From: CAUZIR01 sp034421295
GTDB lineage: Bacteria; Chloroflexota; Dehalococcoidia; Lucifugimonadales; UBA2962
NCBI GenBank assembly: GCA_034421295.1
Contig: DAOUKM010000017.1
Coordinates: 1-64,000, forward strand
Direction: 5' to 3'
Length of the DNA: 64,000 nucleotides
In this document: positions 16,821 through 26,013 of the stretch, piece by piece
Layout of the letters: every line of letters begins with the position of its first letter
Position numbering within the stretch: the first letter of the stretch is position 1
The notes under the pieces: model-generated
The model's database searches: none
Told to the model about the DNA's origin: nothing
What the model saw: only the letters and a program-made list of their open reading frames with translations
Program-made: the position numbers and the translations under genes

Positions 16821-17791
16821 CAGATGGGGAGACCGGGCGAGCGGGAGATCGCCTCGAGCAGCGATGAGCGCAGGTGGGCGCCGGTGATGATTGCGGCGAC
16901 CCTTGCTCCCTTGAGCTCTTCGCGGTGGCCGTGGCATGCGGCCAGCGTGATGGCGGCGGATGGCTCCACCATCGTCTGCTCCAGATCGATCATGCTCCTT
17001 ACCGCCGGGACCAGGCTCTGCTCTGGCACCAGCCAGACCCCGGCCACCAGCTCACCTATCTCTCGGGAAATCGGGACGATCGGCACCCTGACATCGAGCC
17101 CGTCCGCCTCGGTGCTCGTCGGCGCGGCAGGATCGAACGGCTCGCCGGAGATGGCCCTGGCCATGGCCGGCGCACCGGTCGAGACCAGCCCGATCACCCT
17201 GGAGTCGGGACTCAAGGACCTGAATGCCCAGGCTATGCCCTTGATGAGCGATCCGTTGCCGACGGGCACCAGCACCCAGTCCCAGGTCATCCCCGATTCG
17301 ATGAGCTCGGTCGCTATCGTGGCCGCGCCCAGCGCCATCTCCGGGATGACGCCGTCCTCCCAGAAGGCGGCGCCGGCCTCACGCGCAGTGCTGCGGGCGT
17401 GCTCCTTGGCGGCGTCAAAGTCGTCGCCGTGGTGGATGACCGATGCGCCGGTCGCCAGGATGCGCTGCACCTTGGAGGGGTTGGCGCCGTTCGGGACCAC
17501 GACGGTGACGGGGACGCCGCGACGGCGGCCGGCCTCGGCGAGGGCCAGGCCGTAGTTGCCGGCCGAGGCACCGTAGACGCCCCCGTCGGTAACCGACCTG
17601 TCCGCCATTGCCATCGACACCAGCCCGCCCCGGATCTTGAAGGATCCGACCGGCGTGCAGTCCTCCCTCTTGAACCACAGGTCTATTCCGAGCCGCTGCC
17701 CGGCAACAGCCGAGGGCAAGAGCGGCGTCGGCAGCCAGGGCTCCGATGTGAGGACCTGCCGCGCCCTCTCGAATTCCTTGTCGCCGATCAT
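16820..17791 (-). CDS. PLP-dependent threonine dehydratase-like enzyme
   Basis: A 323-residue fold-type II PLP enzyme. The Schiff-base lysine is K52 in GSFKIRGG, and the phosphate-binding PVGNGSLIKG replaces the usual GGGGL-type loop. The ASAGNYGLALA segment matches the SxGN(H/Y) substrate motif. It is shorter than biosynthetic IlvA and lacks its regulatory ACT domain, fitting a catabolic threonine/serine ammonia-lyase or racemase. It is coupled to the HEAT-repeat gene upstream (4-bp overlap) and to the AcoX-like gene downstream. Substrate uncertain. Confidence 0.85.
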   Translation of the reverse strand: MIGDKEFERARQVLTSEPWLPTPLLPSAVAGQRLGIDLWFKREDCTPVGSFKIRGGLVSMAMADRSVTDGGVYGASAGNYGLALAEAGRRRGVPVTVVVPNGANPSKVQRILATGASVIHHGDDFDAAKEHARSTAREAGAAFWEDGVIPEMALGAATIATELIESGMTWDWVLVPVGNGSLIKGIAWAFRSLSPDSRVIGLVSTGAPAMARAISGEPFDPAAPTSTEADGLDVRVPIVPISREIGELVAGVWLVPEQSLVPAVRSMIDLEQTMVEPSAAITLAACHGHREELKGARVAAIITGAHLRSSLLEAISRSPGLPI

Positions 17792-18711
17792 CCGCCGAAC
17801 CTCACGCCCAGCGGATCCTCCTCGAAATCCACCACCGCGAGGGCTGACCGGGCCGCCTGCTCCAACGCCTCGTCGTCGGTTTCAAGGCACTTGACGAGCT
17901 CTTGCCTTGCCACCTGACCGCCCAGATGACCGAGGGCCGTTGCGGCCGCCTGCTGCACCAGAGTGTCTTCATCCCTGAGCAGTGGTACAAGGTGCGGTAC
18001 CGACGAGCTTCCTCCCAGTCGACCGACCGCGCCCGCCGCCTCGTACCTGATCGCCGGCTCGTCGGCACGAAGGGCGTATATCAGCCTTGGCAGCCACTCC
18101 AGGTGGACGCTGTTGCCCATCGCGAAGATAGCGCTCTGGCGCATGAGCGGGTTGTCGTCGCCGAGGGCGATCTCGATGACCTCGTCCACATCACTGCCCT
18201 CGAAGTAACTCGCCGCCTCGATGGCGCGCCTGGTTACCTGCGTCTGTTCCCCGTGGCGTGCGATGGCGTTCATCAGGGCCCTCCGTATCCTCTGTTCGTC
18301 CCGATCGATGAGCTTGCCCTCCTGGGCCTTCTCTGCGAACCGGCGGAGCGCCATTGCTCCGGCGGCCCGCACCTCTGGCGAAGGGTCCCTGGACAGCAGT
18401 CGCGTAAGGGGACGAATCAGTGTCCTGTCCTCGCTCTCCCAGAGGCCCCTTACGGCGGACTCACGGACGGCCGCGTCCGTGTCTCCAATGCACATCCTGA
18501 ATACGTCTGTAAAGTTTAGGTCGACGTTGTCCTCCGCGAGGTCGGCCAGGATACCGAGCAGTTCCAGCTTCCGTGTATCGGGAACGGCGGCCCAGCCGGC
18601 CGAGAGATGACCGATGTCCTCGGCGGACAGGTCCGACAGGAGCAGGTGGCTGGAGTGGTCCAGGGGATCGTCGCCTTCGATCAGCTCCGCTATGTATTCG
18701 GCCAGCGTCAT
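17788..18711 (-). CDS. HEAT-repeat protein
   Basis: A 307-residue all-helical protein made of HEAT/PBS-lyase-type repeats. Clear units include DPSPEVRAAGAMALRRFAEK, DEPAIRYEAAGAVGRLGGSS and DEDTLVQQAAATALGHLGGQ. Such proteins are scaffolds. ATG 18711 is preferred over an upstream TTG at 18726. Its end overlaps the dehydratase-like gene by four bases, tying the three minus-strand genes into one unit. A link to enzyme assembly or control is only inferred from position. Confidence 0.85.
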   Translation of the reverse strand: MTLAEYIAELIEGDDPLDHSSHLLLSDLSAEDIGHLSAGWAAVPDTRKLELLGILADLAEDNVDLNFTDVFRMCIGDTDAAVRESAVRGLWESEDRTLIRPLTRLLSRDPSPEVRAAGAMALRRFAEKAQEGKLIDRDEQRIRRALMNAIARHGEQTQVTRRAIEAASYFEGSDVDEVIEIALGDDNPLMRQSAIFAMGNSVHLEWLPRLIYALRADEPAIRYEAAGAVGRLGGSSSVPHLVPLLRDEDTLVQQAAATALGHLGGQVARQELVKCLETDDEALEQAARSALAVVDFEEDPLGVRFGG

Positions 18712-18756
18712 TCGCAGTGGTTCCAATTGCCCCCGAGCGGCCTGTGTTAGCCTTTC

Positions 18757-19539
18757 GTGGCCTGCCTACCCGACGGTGTACGAGGACGACAGCTCCACTT
18801 GAATACCTCTCCGCGAAAACCCGGCCGTCGTCGCGCAAAGGCCCCCGACGTGATGTCCCATTTGGCGCCGGAGTACGGACCTTTCGAATGGGCACCCCGG
18901 TACGATGCGGCCTCCGAGCTCGTATTCACCATCCTTTCCCAGCATACATCGGACATCAACTCGGAGCGTGCGTTCGGCAATCTGATGGAGACCTTCGGAT
19001 CGGTCGAGGCGGTCGCCGATGCCGAGGTCGACGATATAGAGCGGGCCATCAGGTCGGCCGGCCTTTCAAAGACTAAGGCGCCGAGAATAAAGCGAGTGCT
19101 CGGTATCGTGCGGGAGAAGGTGGGATCATTCGACCTGAGCTTCCTGGCCGAAATGCCCCTGCCGGAGGCAAAGCAGTGGCTGAAGGACCTGCCCGGCATC
19201 GGTCCCAAGACCGCGGCCATAATCCTCTGCTTCTCGCTGGGCCTTCCCGCGATGCCGGTCGACACGCACATATACCGGGTCTCGCGCCGGCTCGGCCTGA
19301 TAGGCCCTAAGGTCAGCGCCGACCGGGCCCACGACCTGCTGGAGCCGATGGTGCCGCCCGACCAGGTATTCGCCTTCCACCTGTACCTGATAAATCATGG
19401 TCGCAAGGTCTGCAAGGCCATCAGGCCAAGGTGCTCAGAGTGCGTCCTTGCCTGGGGCTGCAGGTCGCGCCCAGGATTCGAGCGCGAGGAGAGGGCTCGC
19501 TCGGGCAAAGGGAAGGGGAGAAGAGCGCGCGCGGGCTGA
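18757..19539 (+). CDS. nth: Endonuclease III (DNA glycosylase/AP lyase)
   Basis: A 260-residue HhH-GPD base-excision repair enzyme that removes oxidised pyrimidines. The helix-hairpin-helix LPGIGPKTAAII holds the catalytic lysine position, and VDTHIYRVSRRL carries the catalytic aspartate. The C-terminal [4Fe-4S] cluster motif is intact: C-x6-C-x2-C-x5-C in CKAIRPRCSECVLAWGC. The start is uncertain: GTG 18757 gives a basic N-terminal extension, and TTG 18799 or the ATG at 18853 are alternatives. A basic tail (KGKGRRARAG) follows the cluster. It is divergent from the HEAT gene. Confidence 0.9.
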   Translation: MACLPDGVRGRQLHLNTSPRKPGRRRAKAPDVMSHLAPEYGPFEWAPRYDAASELVFTILSQHTSDINSERAFGNLMETFGSVEAVADAEVDDIERAIRSAGLSKTKAPRIKRVLGIVREKVGSFDLSFLAEMPLPEAKQWLKDLPGIGPKTAAIILCFSLGLPAMPVDTHIYRVSRRLGLIGPKVSADRAHDLLEPMVPPDQVFAFHLYLINHGRKVCKAIRPRCSECVLAWGCRSRPGFEREERARSGKGKGRRARAG

Positions 19540-19604
19540 AATGCCCCCAAGATGCGCCCCGTCCCTCGTTGTGGACGTGGCGTCGGACACCGTAACATCG
19601 GCCA

Positions 19605-20639
19605 ATGAAGGCGGCGATCATCAACGTAACCGGTTACGGGGGGGCCGAGCTCGCCCGGATACTCGACGGCCACCCGGACATCGATATCGTTGCCGTCACG
19701 GGCCGCAGCTCTGCCGGAAAACGCCTGGCCGAGGTCTTTCCGCACCTGTCGGACCTGCAACTGACCATTGCCGATGAGCTGCGGGACGATGCAGACATAG
19801 TCTTCTCGGCCCTGCCGCATGCGGCCAGCGCCGAAAAGGTGGTACCGCTGGTGGAGGCGGGAGCCAGGGTCGTTGATTTCAGCGCCGATTTCCGGCTGAG
19901 GGAGTCGACGGTCTACAGCGAGTGGTACAGGGTGGATCACCCATCACCGGCTCACCTCGAGGCCGCCGTGTACGGTCTGCCGGAGCTGAACCGGGAGGAC
20001 GTGCGCGGCGCTGACCTGGTGGCCAATCCAGGTTGTTACCCCACCGCAGCCATACTGGCCCTGGCCCCCGCAGTCTCCGAGTCGCTGATTGGAGGAGACG
20101 TCATAGTCGATGCCAAGTCGGGCGTTTCGGGCGCGGGCAGGGGCCTTTCCCTGAGCACGCACTACTCGGAGGTGAACGAGAGCCTGAGGGCATATTCGGT
20201 ATCCGGCCATCGCCACATGCCGGAGATCGTTCAGGAGCTGGGACTCATCAGCCCGGATCTGGATCTACGGCTCACGCTGCTGACCCACCTCGTGCCCATG
20301 ACGAGGGGCATACTCGTCAGCTGCTATGCGCCGCTCGGCGAGAGCATCGCCGGCACGGGGAGCGCAGCGTCCTCGAAGATCGTCGAGGCCTACACCGAGC
20401 ACTACCGAGATGAACCGTTCGTCGAAGTGGTCAGCGAGCCACCTGCAACCAAGCAGACTCTTGGAAGCAACAGGTGTCTCGTGTACCCGACCGTCGACGC
20501 TCGTACCGATCGATTGGTGGTGATCGCGTGCATCGACAATCTGGTCAAGGGTGCGGCCGGCCAGGCTGTGCAAAACGCCAACGCGATGCTGGGCCTGCCC
20601 GAGACCTCGGGCCTGCGGCATCTGGCGCTCTACCCCTAG
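19605..20639 (+). CDS. argC: N-acetyl-gamma-glutamyl-phosphate reductase
   Basis: A 344-residue arginine-biosynthesis enzyme reducing N-acetylglutamyl phosphate to the semialdehyde with NADPH. It has an N-terminal Rossmann start (INVTGYGGAELARIL), the active-site cysteine in NPGCYPTAA, VDAKSGVSGAGRG, and the late histidine block SGHRHMPEI. ATG 19605 is well placed. The other arg genes are not in the window, so it is isolated from the pathway here. A tRNA-Glu gene follows 60 bp after its stop. Confidence 0.95.
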   Translation: MKAAIINVTGYGGAELARILDGHPDIDIVAVTGRSSAGKRLAEVFPHLSDLQLTIADELRDDADIVFSALPHAASAEKVVPLVEAGARVVDFSADFRLRESTVYSEWYRVDHPSPAHLEAAVYGLPELNREDVRGADLVANPGCYPTAAILALAPAVSESLIGGDVIVDAKSGVSGAGRGLSLSTHYSEVNESLRAYSVSGHRHMPEIVQELGLISPDLDLRLTLLTHLVPMTRGILVSCYAPLGESIAGTGSAASSKIVEAYTEHYRDEPFVEVVSEPPATKQTLGSNRCLVYPTVDARTDRLVVIACIDNLVKGAAGQAVQNANAMLGLPETSGLRHLALYP

Positions 20640-20698
20640 AGGGGACCTGTCGGGTTCGGACCTGTCGGGCTCGTCTCGCTTAGAATGGGAGACTGCGA

Positions 20699-20771
20699 GC
20701 CCCCATCGTCTAGTGGACTAGGACAGCGGCCTTTCAAGCCGCAAACACGGATTCGAATTCCGTTGGGGGCA
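20699..20771 (+). tRNA. tRNA-Glu (TTC anticodon)
   Basis: A 73-nt cloverleaf: acceptor GCCCCCA pairs with TGGGGGC, D-arm follows TCGTCTAGTGG, anticodon arm GCGGC-CTTTCAA-GCCGC gives anticodon TTC, the T-arm contains TTCGAAT, and the discriminator is A at 20771. CCA is not encoded. TAGAAT at 20680-20685 may be its -10 element. A short direct repeat (GGACCTGTCGGG, twice) lies just upstream. Confidence 0.95.
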
Positions 20772-20821
20772 CGCTCCCGAACCCTTCCTCACGGCCGAAA
20801 GCCTTCACTGAGCTCCGGGCC

Positions 20822-21742
20822 CTAGAGCACCGCGATCGGATTTACGGGCGAGCCCGTGCCCCCCACCAGTATGAGCGGGTTGACGGTGAGCATGAATTCA
20901 TAGCGATTTACCCGCGCGCACTCCTGCGCCAGGTTAACGAGGGCCGCGCAGTCTATCAGCGCCATTCCGTAGGCGTGGATCGCCCCGTGCACCGTCCAGG
21001 CGATACCGTATTCGTTGGGCGATGCGTCCTCCATGTCCCATATCAGCATGGCCAGATCATTGCCTCTGAGGAAGGGCAGGCACGATGCGTGCAGGCCCGG
21101 GTACTGGCTCCCGACTGGATCGCCTCCGTAGTTGCCGTTCGCCTCCTCGTAGGCCTCTCTGCCGCAGTACACGACGGCCGCGTCGCCCGGCGTGAGCTCT
21201 ACTCCCTGGGCGGCGGCTATGTCCTCCAGCTCCCATCCGTGAACCGGCGAGTCGAGGTCGACGTAGGGCTGGCCCCTGTGCCTGGGAACATCCAGCAGCA
21301 CTCCCCTGGTCATGATGCCCTCGCTCCACTCCTCGACGCCCCCGAAGGTCGCACCGTCGAAGGTCAGCACCTCGTCCGGGTCCCTGTTCTCCCATATGCC
21401 GTTCTTGTCCCACATGTGGCAAAGCGCATCGAGGTGGGTGACGGACAGACCATGCTGGAAAATCGAGATGTAGTCGAGCGCGGCGCCTCCGTCGTCGATC
21501 CAGGGCAACCGCTTCATGTAGAAATCGACGGGCTTGACGTTATCGTGGGACGGTTCCACGGCGAGAGGTCGCGCGAGCGAGATGGCCTTGCCGCTCCTCA
21601 CCAGCGAGGCGGCCTCGAGGCGCTTTTGGTCTGTGACCAGGTTCACGGCTCCGGCGCCGGGCCTTTCCTTCCACCGGCCCCAGTTGCGTTCATCCCAGAG
21701 GTATGACTCGACCTGTTCACGAGAGGGGATCTTGCGCTCCAT
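20822..21742 (-). CDS. Cyclase-family metal-dependent hydrolase
   Basis: A 306-residue protein of the cyclase/kynurenine-formamidase-like family. The metal-binding signature HxD is in SVTHLDALCHMW, and GVLLDVPRHRG, VVYCGREAYEEANG and HGAIHAYGMALIDC match the longer bacterial cyclase branch. Family members hydrolyse amides or isatin-type rings. It is cytoplasmic and a single gene, followed on the minus strand by the tRNA-Glu region. The substrate cannot be fixed from sequence. Confidence 0.85.
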   Translation of the reverse strand: MERKIPSREQVESYLWDERNWGRWKERPGAGAVNLVTDQKRLEAASLVRSGKAISLARPLAVEPSHDNVKPVDFYMKRLPWIDDGGAALDYISIFQHGLSVTHLDALCHMWDKNGIWENRDPDEVLTFDGATFGGVEEWSEGIMTRGVLLDVPRHRGQPYVDLDSPVHGWELEDIAAAQGVELTPGDAAVVYCGREAYEEANGNYGGDPVGSQYPGLHASCLPFLRGNDLAMLIWDMEDASPNEYGIAWTVHGAIHAYGMALIDCAALVNLAQECARVNRYEFMLTVNPLILVGGTGSPVNPIAVL

Positions 21743-21842
21743 TGTCTAAGGCTCCTTCCAGTCATCCCGCAGGGCGCCCGCGGGCCTGCTCCGGCGGCTA
21801 GTATTCTACGTGGATCGGAGTGTTAGAATCTGCGGTGGAGTT

Positions 21843-22379
21843 ATGAGGATGAGAGTACTTTTGCTGGTCGCATTGGTGATGTCCGCTGCGTTGGCGGCCG
21901 CAGGGTGCGGCGACAACGAGGCCGGAGCCGATGAGGCCTTCGTCGAAAACGTTGCGGATACGACCCTCAACCCGACGCCCACCCCCGAGGGCGAGTTGGG
22001 CGCGACCACCGCTTTGGGAGAGTTCAAGGGCGAGGCTGAGCGCGGCTTCGGCGTTCCGCTGGAGATTGCCCTGGGGGAGCGGCTGGCGGTCGAGGAGGTC
22101 ATCAAAGTGACCCTGACCTTCATGGAGGTTCGCGAAGACACGCGCTGCCCGGCTGGTCAGACATGTGACGATCCCGGAAGGGCGGCCATAGTGGTCTCCG
22201 TTCTGACCGGCGGCCTCAGCCTGGGGGAGACCGAGTTCGCCCTGGAGGGTGGAGTGGCGGGTGAACCCAGGAAGATGGCTGGCAACCTGTCGATCCAGCT
22301 GCTGGACCTGCAGCCTCTGCCGAACGCAGATGGCAGCGAGGTCACCGACTACGTAGCAACCGTTCAGCTGACCCGCTAG
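21843..22379 (+). CDS. Small lipoprotein of unknown function
   Basis: A 178-residue predicted lipoprotein: a hydrophobic signal peptide ends in LAAAGC (Cys22). A short Pro-Thr linker (NPTPTPEGE) follows, then a beta-rich domain with two cysteines (DTRCPAGQTCDD) likely to form a disulfide. I do not recognise the domain. ATG 21843 follows GGAG; a longer frame from 21810 would spoil the signal peptide. It precedes the larger CARDB lipoprotein by 142 bp on the same strand, and both use PTPTP linkers. Confidence 0.75.
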   Translation: MRMRVLLLVALVMSAALAAAGCGDNEAGADEAFVENVADTTLNPTPTPEGELGATTALGEFKGEAERGFGVPLEIALGERLAVEEVIKVTLTFMEVREDTRCPAGQTCDDPGRAAIVVSVLTGGLSLGETEFALEGGVAGEPRKMAGNLSIQLLDLQPLPNADGSEVTDYVATVQLTR

Positions 22380-22521
22380 GCACCCGGCCCGGCGGGAGAC
22401 CCCTTCCCGCAACCCTCGGGCGGTCACGGCCGGATCCTTCCTCCATGCCGAACCGCTCACCACCCGGCCGCATTGAGTCGGACCCGACCAAATCGCGCTG
22501 TCTTGCGTTGTAATAGCAGAT

Positions 22522-25161
22522 ATGGCCGGTTCGTTCACATCCTCGGTCGTCAGGTTGTTTGTGCTCGGTGTGGCCGTCTCGACCGCCGCCATACTCGCCG
22601 GCTGCTCCGATGATCGGCGTGTCGAAGATCGCGCCACCCCGACGCCGACGCCCGGTCTCAACGAGGATCTGGTGCTTGCACAGGCAGATGAATTCGCCCG
22701 CGAGTTCGCCTCGGTCCCCACGCCGACCCCTACCGTCGTTCCCAGTCCGACGCCCACCCCGACCGCAGAGCCGGTCCCGCCACCGACGCCGGTGCCGGAG
22801 CCCGAGGCCCAGGTGCTTACCGAAGACCCCGCCGTACCCGGGCCCGAGTTTGGACAGGCGCTGGAGGATGCAGCCGACCTGACGGACGGGAACGGCCCGA
22901 ACCTAGTCGGGCATACGCCGGACGGCTGGCCGGGTCCGGTAGTGATCACTTCGGCCACGGGGCGGAGGGACTCCGGGCCGATCGATGTGAACGGTGAACA
23001 GTACATCAGCCTGGCGGTCGCCAACGTGGGGGGAGCGGGAATCGGCCGGGACTTTTTCGTCGACGTGTACTTCGACGAGTACCTCGTGCAGCGCTTTCCC
23101 CTTCGCGGGTCCCTGGACGCAGGCCGATTCGTCTCCTGGACCGACTACGGCCACCTGGGGGATCTGGTGCAGCTCTCACCCGGGCGACACACCATTCGGA
23201 TGGTGATCGATTCTACGGGGCTTGTGGCAGAGAGTGACGAGATGGACAACGTGTACGAGGTGGCCTTCGACCTCGTTGGCGAGAAACCCGACGCGCCGCA
23301 GGAGCGGCAGTCGGGCAGGGGAGTCAACCTGACCCTGTACAGCCCGCTGGAATGGGGCGTCCCTCTGGTCGCCAGCGCCTACGGATCTTCGCTGCGGATA
23401 GACAGGGGTCCGTATGAGCCTATCCATGCGGCGCCCATGGAGCTAACCGGCCCGCTTTCGGTGCAGGCCGACACATTCGTTGCCTACGGGATAACTAATT
23501 CCGGACACCTGAGCCATCCTGGCGGAGTGCTGGTCGATCTGTACATCGACGACACGCTGATCCTGCGCGACAGGTGGGTCCACATGATCGCCCGCCAGCG
23601 CGTCTTCCGAAGCCCCTGGGGTGGTCTGAACAGCGTGGTGAGCCTCGAGCCCGGCAGGCATGTCCTGAAGGTGGTGGTGGACCCGAACGACCTTGTGGCC
23701 GAGACCGACGAGTCTGACAACGTGTTCGTAAGGGAGCTTACCTGGTCCGATGGACCGATCGGCCCCGACGACAGCGCCGCCGGCGAGCCCCCCGAGCAGG
23801 AGGTTCCCGAGGTCCTGCTCCTCCCCAACCTGGTGCCCGGTTGGCTCTGGGAATGGGATGGACCGATCGTGGTCAACTCGGCTGCGGGAACGATAACCGA
23901 CGGCCCGCTCTCAGTCGATGAGCCCGTCTTCGTCGACCTTGTCGTCTTTAACGAGAGCGTCAGGCCTGTGGAACAGGACTTCGTCGTGGACCTGTTCTTC
24001 GACGGGGTCAGGGTGAACATAGTGGATCTTCCCGGACCCACGCCGGCAAAGTCCTTCCGGATAGCGACCGATTGGGACGGGCTCAGCCGGGTGGTGCGCA
24101 TGACACCGGGGCCGCACGTGCTGAAGATGGTGATCGACCCGGACGACAGGATCAGGGAGGCCGACGAGACCGACAACGTGTTCGAGAAGCGCTTTGTCTG
24201 GTCCACCGGCCCCGTTGCCGCTCCGCCCCGGATCGTCTACAGCGAGGAGGAACTGCGGGAGGCCTTCTCCGGTCTCGCCGAACTGCTTTACAGCGGGGAC
24301 CCGGTGCTAACAGATGAGGGAGAGGGGGACGCCGAGAGGGTCTTGACGGTGGCCGACGCCGGCTTTTTCTTGATAACGGGATCGAGCTTCCGCGACGAGA
24401 GGATCAATGCGCGCGTCCTATCCAGGCCCGAGTACGTCGCCTGGATCGACGATACGTACCGCGAGTTCTTCGCGGTGGACGACGGCTCCAACTACGAGGC
24501 GTTGGCCAGGGGCAGGGAGTGGGATAAGAGCATATCCCTTGCCAAAAAGCAGCGCCGTTTCGGGGTGATCGACATAGCGGTTGACGGAGACCACCCGTTC
24601 GGCGAAGTGCTCAACTCTCTGGTCCACGAGCTGGGCCACGCCCTCCAGGACCGCCTGAACCCCGGTCAGACGGAGGCCGGCAACCACCTTGAGCTGTCCG
24701 CGATTCGAGAGGCCCAGGCCCAGCAACTGGAGAGGGTGTTCTGGCTTGCGGTCGAGGAGTTCACGGGTGAGCGGTTCACGAGATACCCCGACTACGGAGG
24801 CTATCGGACCTTCATAGACGTTGCGATATCGGCCGATCTGTCCTCCCTGAGGACATCGGAGCATGCCCTGGGTCGGATGATCCAGTGGACTGCGGTTCTG
24901 GCTGATCCGAATCTGTCACGTCTCAGGGAAGAGCTGCTCAACCGTGGTGAGCTCAGCCGTTCCTCGGCGTTCGCCCTCTACCTCTACCTCGTCTCACTCG
25001 ACTCGTCCGTGGCCGTGGACTACCTGGACGGCCTGATGAGGTCCCTTGGACCCGTAGTCCCGAGGATGGCGGCCATCGCCAAGTCCAGGCTCGCCGACCT
25101 CTCATCCCCGCTGGATGAGGGCTCTCCTTACCTGAGGCACGCCGCTCTGCTCTCTCCCTAG
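22522..25161 (+). CDS. CARDB-repeat lipoprotein with C-terminal HELGH metalloprotease-like domain
   Basis: An 879-residue surface lipoprotein. The signal peptide ends at ILAGC (Cys28). A Pro-Thr-rich linker spans about residues 38-95. Three CARDB-type beta-sandwich domains follow (about 130-250, 285-405 and 435-565), each with a V-D-x-(Y/F)-(I/F)-D core, an L-x-P-G-x-H turn and an E-x-D-E-x-D-N-V end. The C-terminal 300 residues contain HELGH at 702-706, a zinc-protease signature, followed by AIREAQAQQLE, where a glutamate could be the third ligand. Substrate-binding arms plus a protease suggest extracellular protein or glycan processing. This architecture is not one I know. Confidence 0.82.
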   Translation: MAGSFTSSVVRLFVLGVAVSTAAILAGCSDDRRVEDRATPTPTPGLNEDLVLAQADEFAREFASVPTPTPTVVPSPTPTPTAEPVPPPTPVPEPEAQVLTEDPAVPGPEFGQALEDAADLTDGNGPNLVGHTPDGWPGPVVITSATGRRDSGPIDVNGEQYISLAVANVGGAGIGRDFFVDVYFDEYLVQRFPLRGSLDAGRFVSWTDYGHLGDLVQLSPGRHTIRMVIDSTGLVAESDEMDNVYEVAFDLVGEKPDAPQERQSGRGVNLTLYSPLEWGVPLVASAYGSSLRIDRGPYEPIHAAPMELTGPLSVQADTFVAYGITNSGHLSHPGGVLVDLYIDDTLILRDRWVHMIARQRVFRSPWGGLNSVVSLEPGRHVLKVVVDPNDLVAETDESDNVFVRELTWSDGPIGPDDSAAGEPPEQEVPEVLLLPNLVPGWLWEWDGPIVVNSAAGTITDGPLSVDEPVFVDLVVFNESVRPVEQDFVVDLFFDGVRVNIVDLPGPTPAKSFRIATDWDGLSRVVRMTPGPHVLKMVIDPDDRIREADETDNVFEKRFVWSTGPVAAPPRIVYSEEELREAFSGLAELLYSGDPVLTDEGEGDAERVLTVADAGFFLITGSSFRDERINARVLSRPEYVAWIDDTYREFFAVDDGSNYEALARGREWDKSISLAKKQRRFGVIDIAVDGDHPFGEVLNSLVHELGHALQDRLNPGQTEAGNHLELSAIREAQAQQLERVFWLAVEEFTGERFTRYPDYGGYRTFIDVAISADLSSLRTSEHALGRMIQWTAVLADPNLSRLREELLNRGELSRSSAFALYLYLVSLDSSVAVDYLDGLMRSLGPVVPRMAAIAKSRLADLSSPLDEGSPYLRHAALLSP

Positions 25162-25379
25162 CCTCCACCCACGGCCCTGACGATCTCCACCTCGTCCCCG
25201 TCGGACAGCACCGTCTCGCTGAGATCCGACCTGCGCACCACCACCCCGTTGATCGCGACCGCCACCAGCCTGCTCTCGATGCCCAGCAGGTCCAGCAGAT
25301 CGGTCGCCGAACATCCCCTCTCGAGCTCGCGCGGTTCGCCGTTGACCCTCAGGCCGATGACTTCATCACTCGAGTCCAA
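25158..25379 (-). CDS. thiS: Sulfur carrier protein ThiS
   Basis: A 73-residue ubiquitin-fold carrier that holds the thiocarboxylate sulfur for thiazole synthesis. It has VNGEPRELERG at the N-terminus, VAVAINGVVV, LSDGDEVEIVRAVGGG, and the required C-terminal Gly-Gly. The only plausible start is TTG 25379, which places the gene 31 bases inside the 3' end of thiE. It is last in the thiG-thiE-thiS unit. The adenylating enzyme ThiF is not in the window. Confidence 0.88.
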   Translation of the reverse strand: MDSSDEVIGLRVNGEPRELERGCSATDLLDLLGIESRLVAVAINGVVVRRSDLSETVLSDGDEVEIVRAVGGG

Positions 25380-26008
25380 CGCTCTCCTCCGCTGATCCGA
25401 TCGAGCAGGTGGCGCGCCGCCGACTCGGGATCGGAACTCTCCCAGATCGCACCTATGACCGCCACACCGACCGCGCCCGCGTCAACTACACTCGCCGCAT
25501 TGCCGGGTCCGATGCCGCCTATCCCGACCACCGGCACGTCCGTTGATCGGCAGGCTCGTTCGATCAGCCCTACACCGGCCGGCGCCACGCCCGGGTGCGA
25601 AGCCGTCGGGAAGACGGCGCCGGCCACGAGCAGATCGGTCCCGGCCCTGAGCGCGCGGGCGATCGCCCCGGGCGAGTGCACCGATCTGCCGACCATCAAG
25701 CCTGCCGGCAGCAGGTCGCGTTCCACCGATTCGCCGGACTCCGGCAGATGGACCCCGTCCGCACCCGACTCAAGCGCGATTTGAGGATAGCCGTTGATGA
25801 ACAGGACGGCGGATCCCCGGGTCGCCCTGCGGAGGGTGATGGCCAGGTCGAGTATCTCGTCCGGATCCCGCTGCTGGCCCCGGACCCTGAGCTGGACCAG
25901 GTTCACGCCGCCCCTTACGGCCGACTCCACGACCTCGCAGAGGCGCCCGGCACGGCGTCTCTCCGGCGGTGTGACCAGTGCCAGACACGGCCTGGGTATG
26001 AGGTCCAA
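25349..26008 (-). CDS. thiE: Thiamine-phosphate synthase
   Basis: A 219-residue TIM-barrel enzyme that joins HMP-pyrophosphate and the thiazole phosphate. Typical segments are VNLVQLRVRG (pyrophosphate-binding), FINGYPQIALESGADGVHLP, GRSVHSPGAIARAL, and AGAVFPTASHPG plus GIGGIGPGNAA. The usual DRVDVAL-type motif is altered to NGYPQIALE, a tolerated variation. It lies 5 bp after thiG and overlaps thiS, all under the TPP riboswitch. Confidence 0.9.
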   Translation of the reverse strand: MDLIPRPCLALVTPPERRRAGRLCEVVESAVRGGVNLVQLRVRGQQRDPDEILDLAITLRRATRGSAVLFINGYPQIALESGADGVHLPESGESVERDLLPAGLMVGRSVHSPGAIARALRAGTDLLVAGAVFPTASHPGVAPAGVGLIERACRSTDVPVVGIGGIGPGNAASVVDAGAVGVAVIGAIWESSDPESAARHLLDRISGGERWTRVMKSSA

Positions 26009-26013
26009 ACGGC

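Noticed and set aside
20643..20672. Direct repeat GGACCTGTCGGG before the tRNA-Glu
   Set aside because: Only two short copies, with no integrase or other mobile signal near this tRNA; probably chance.
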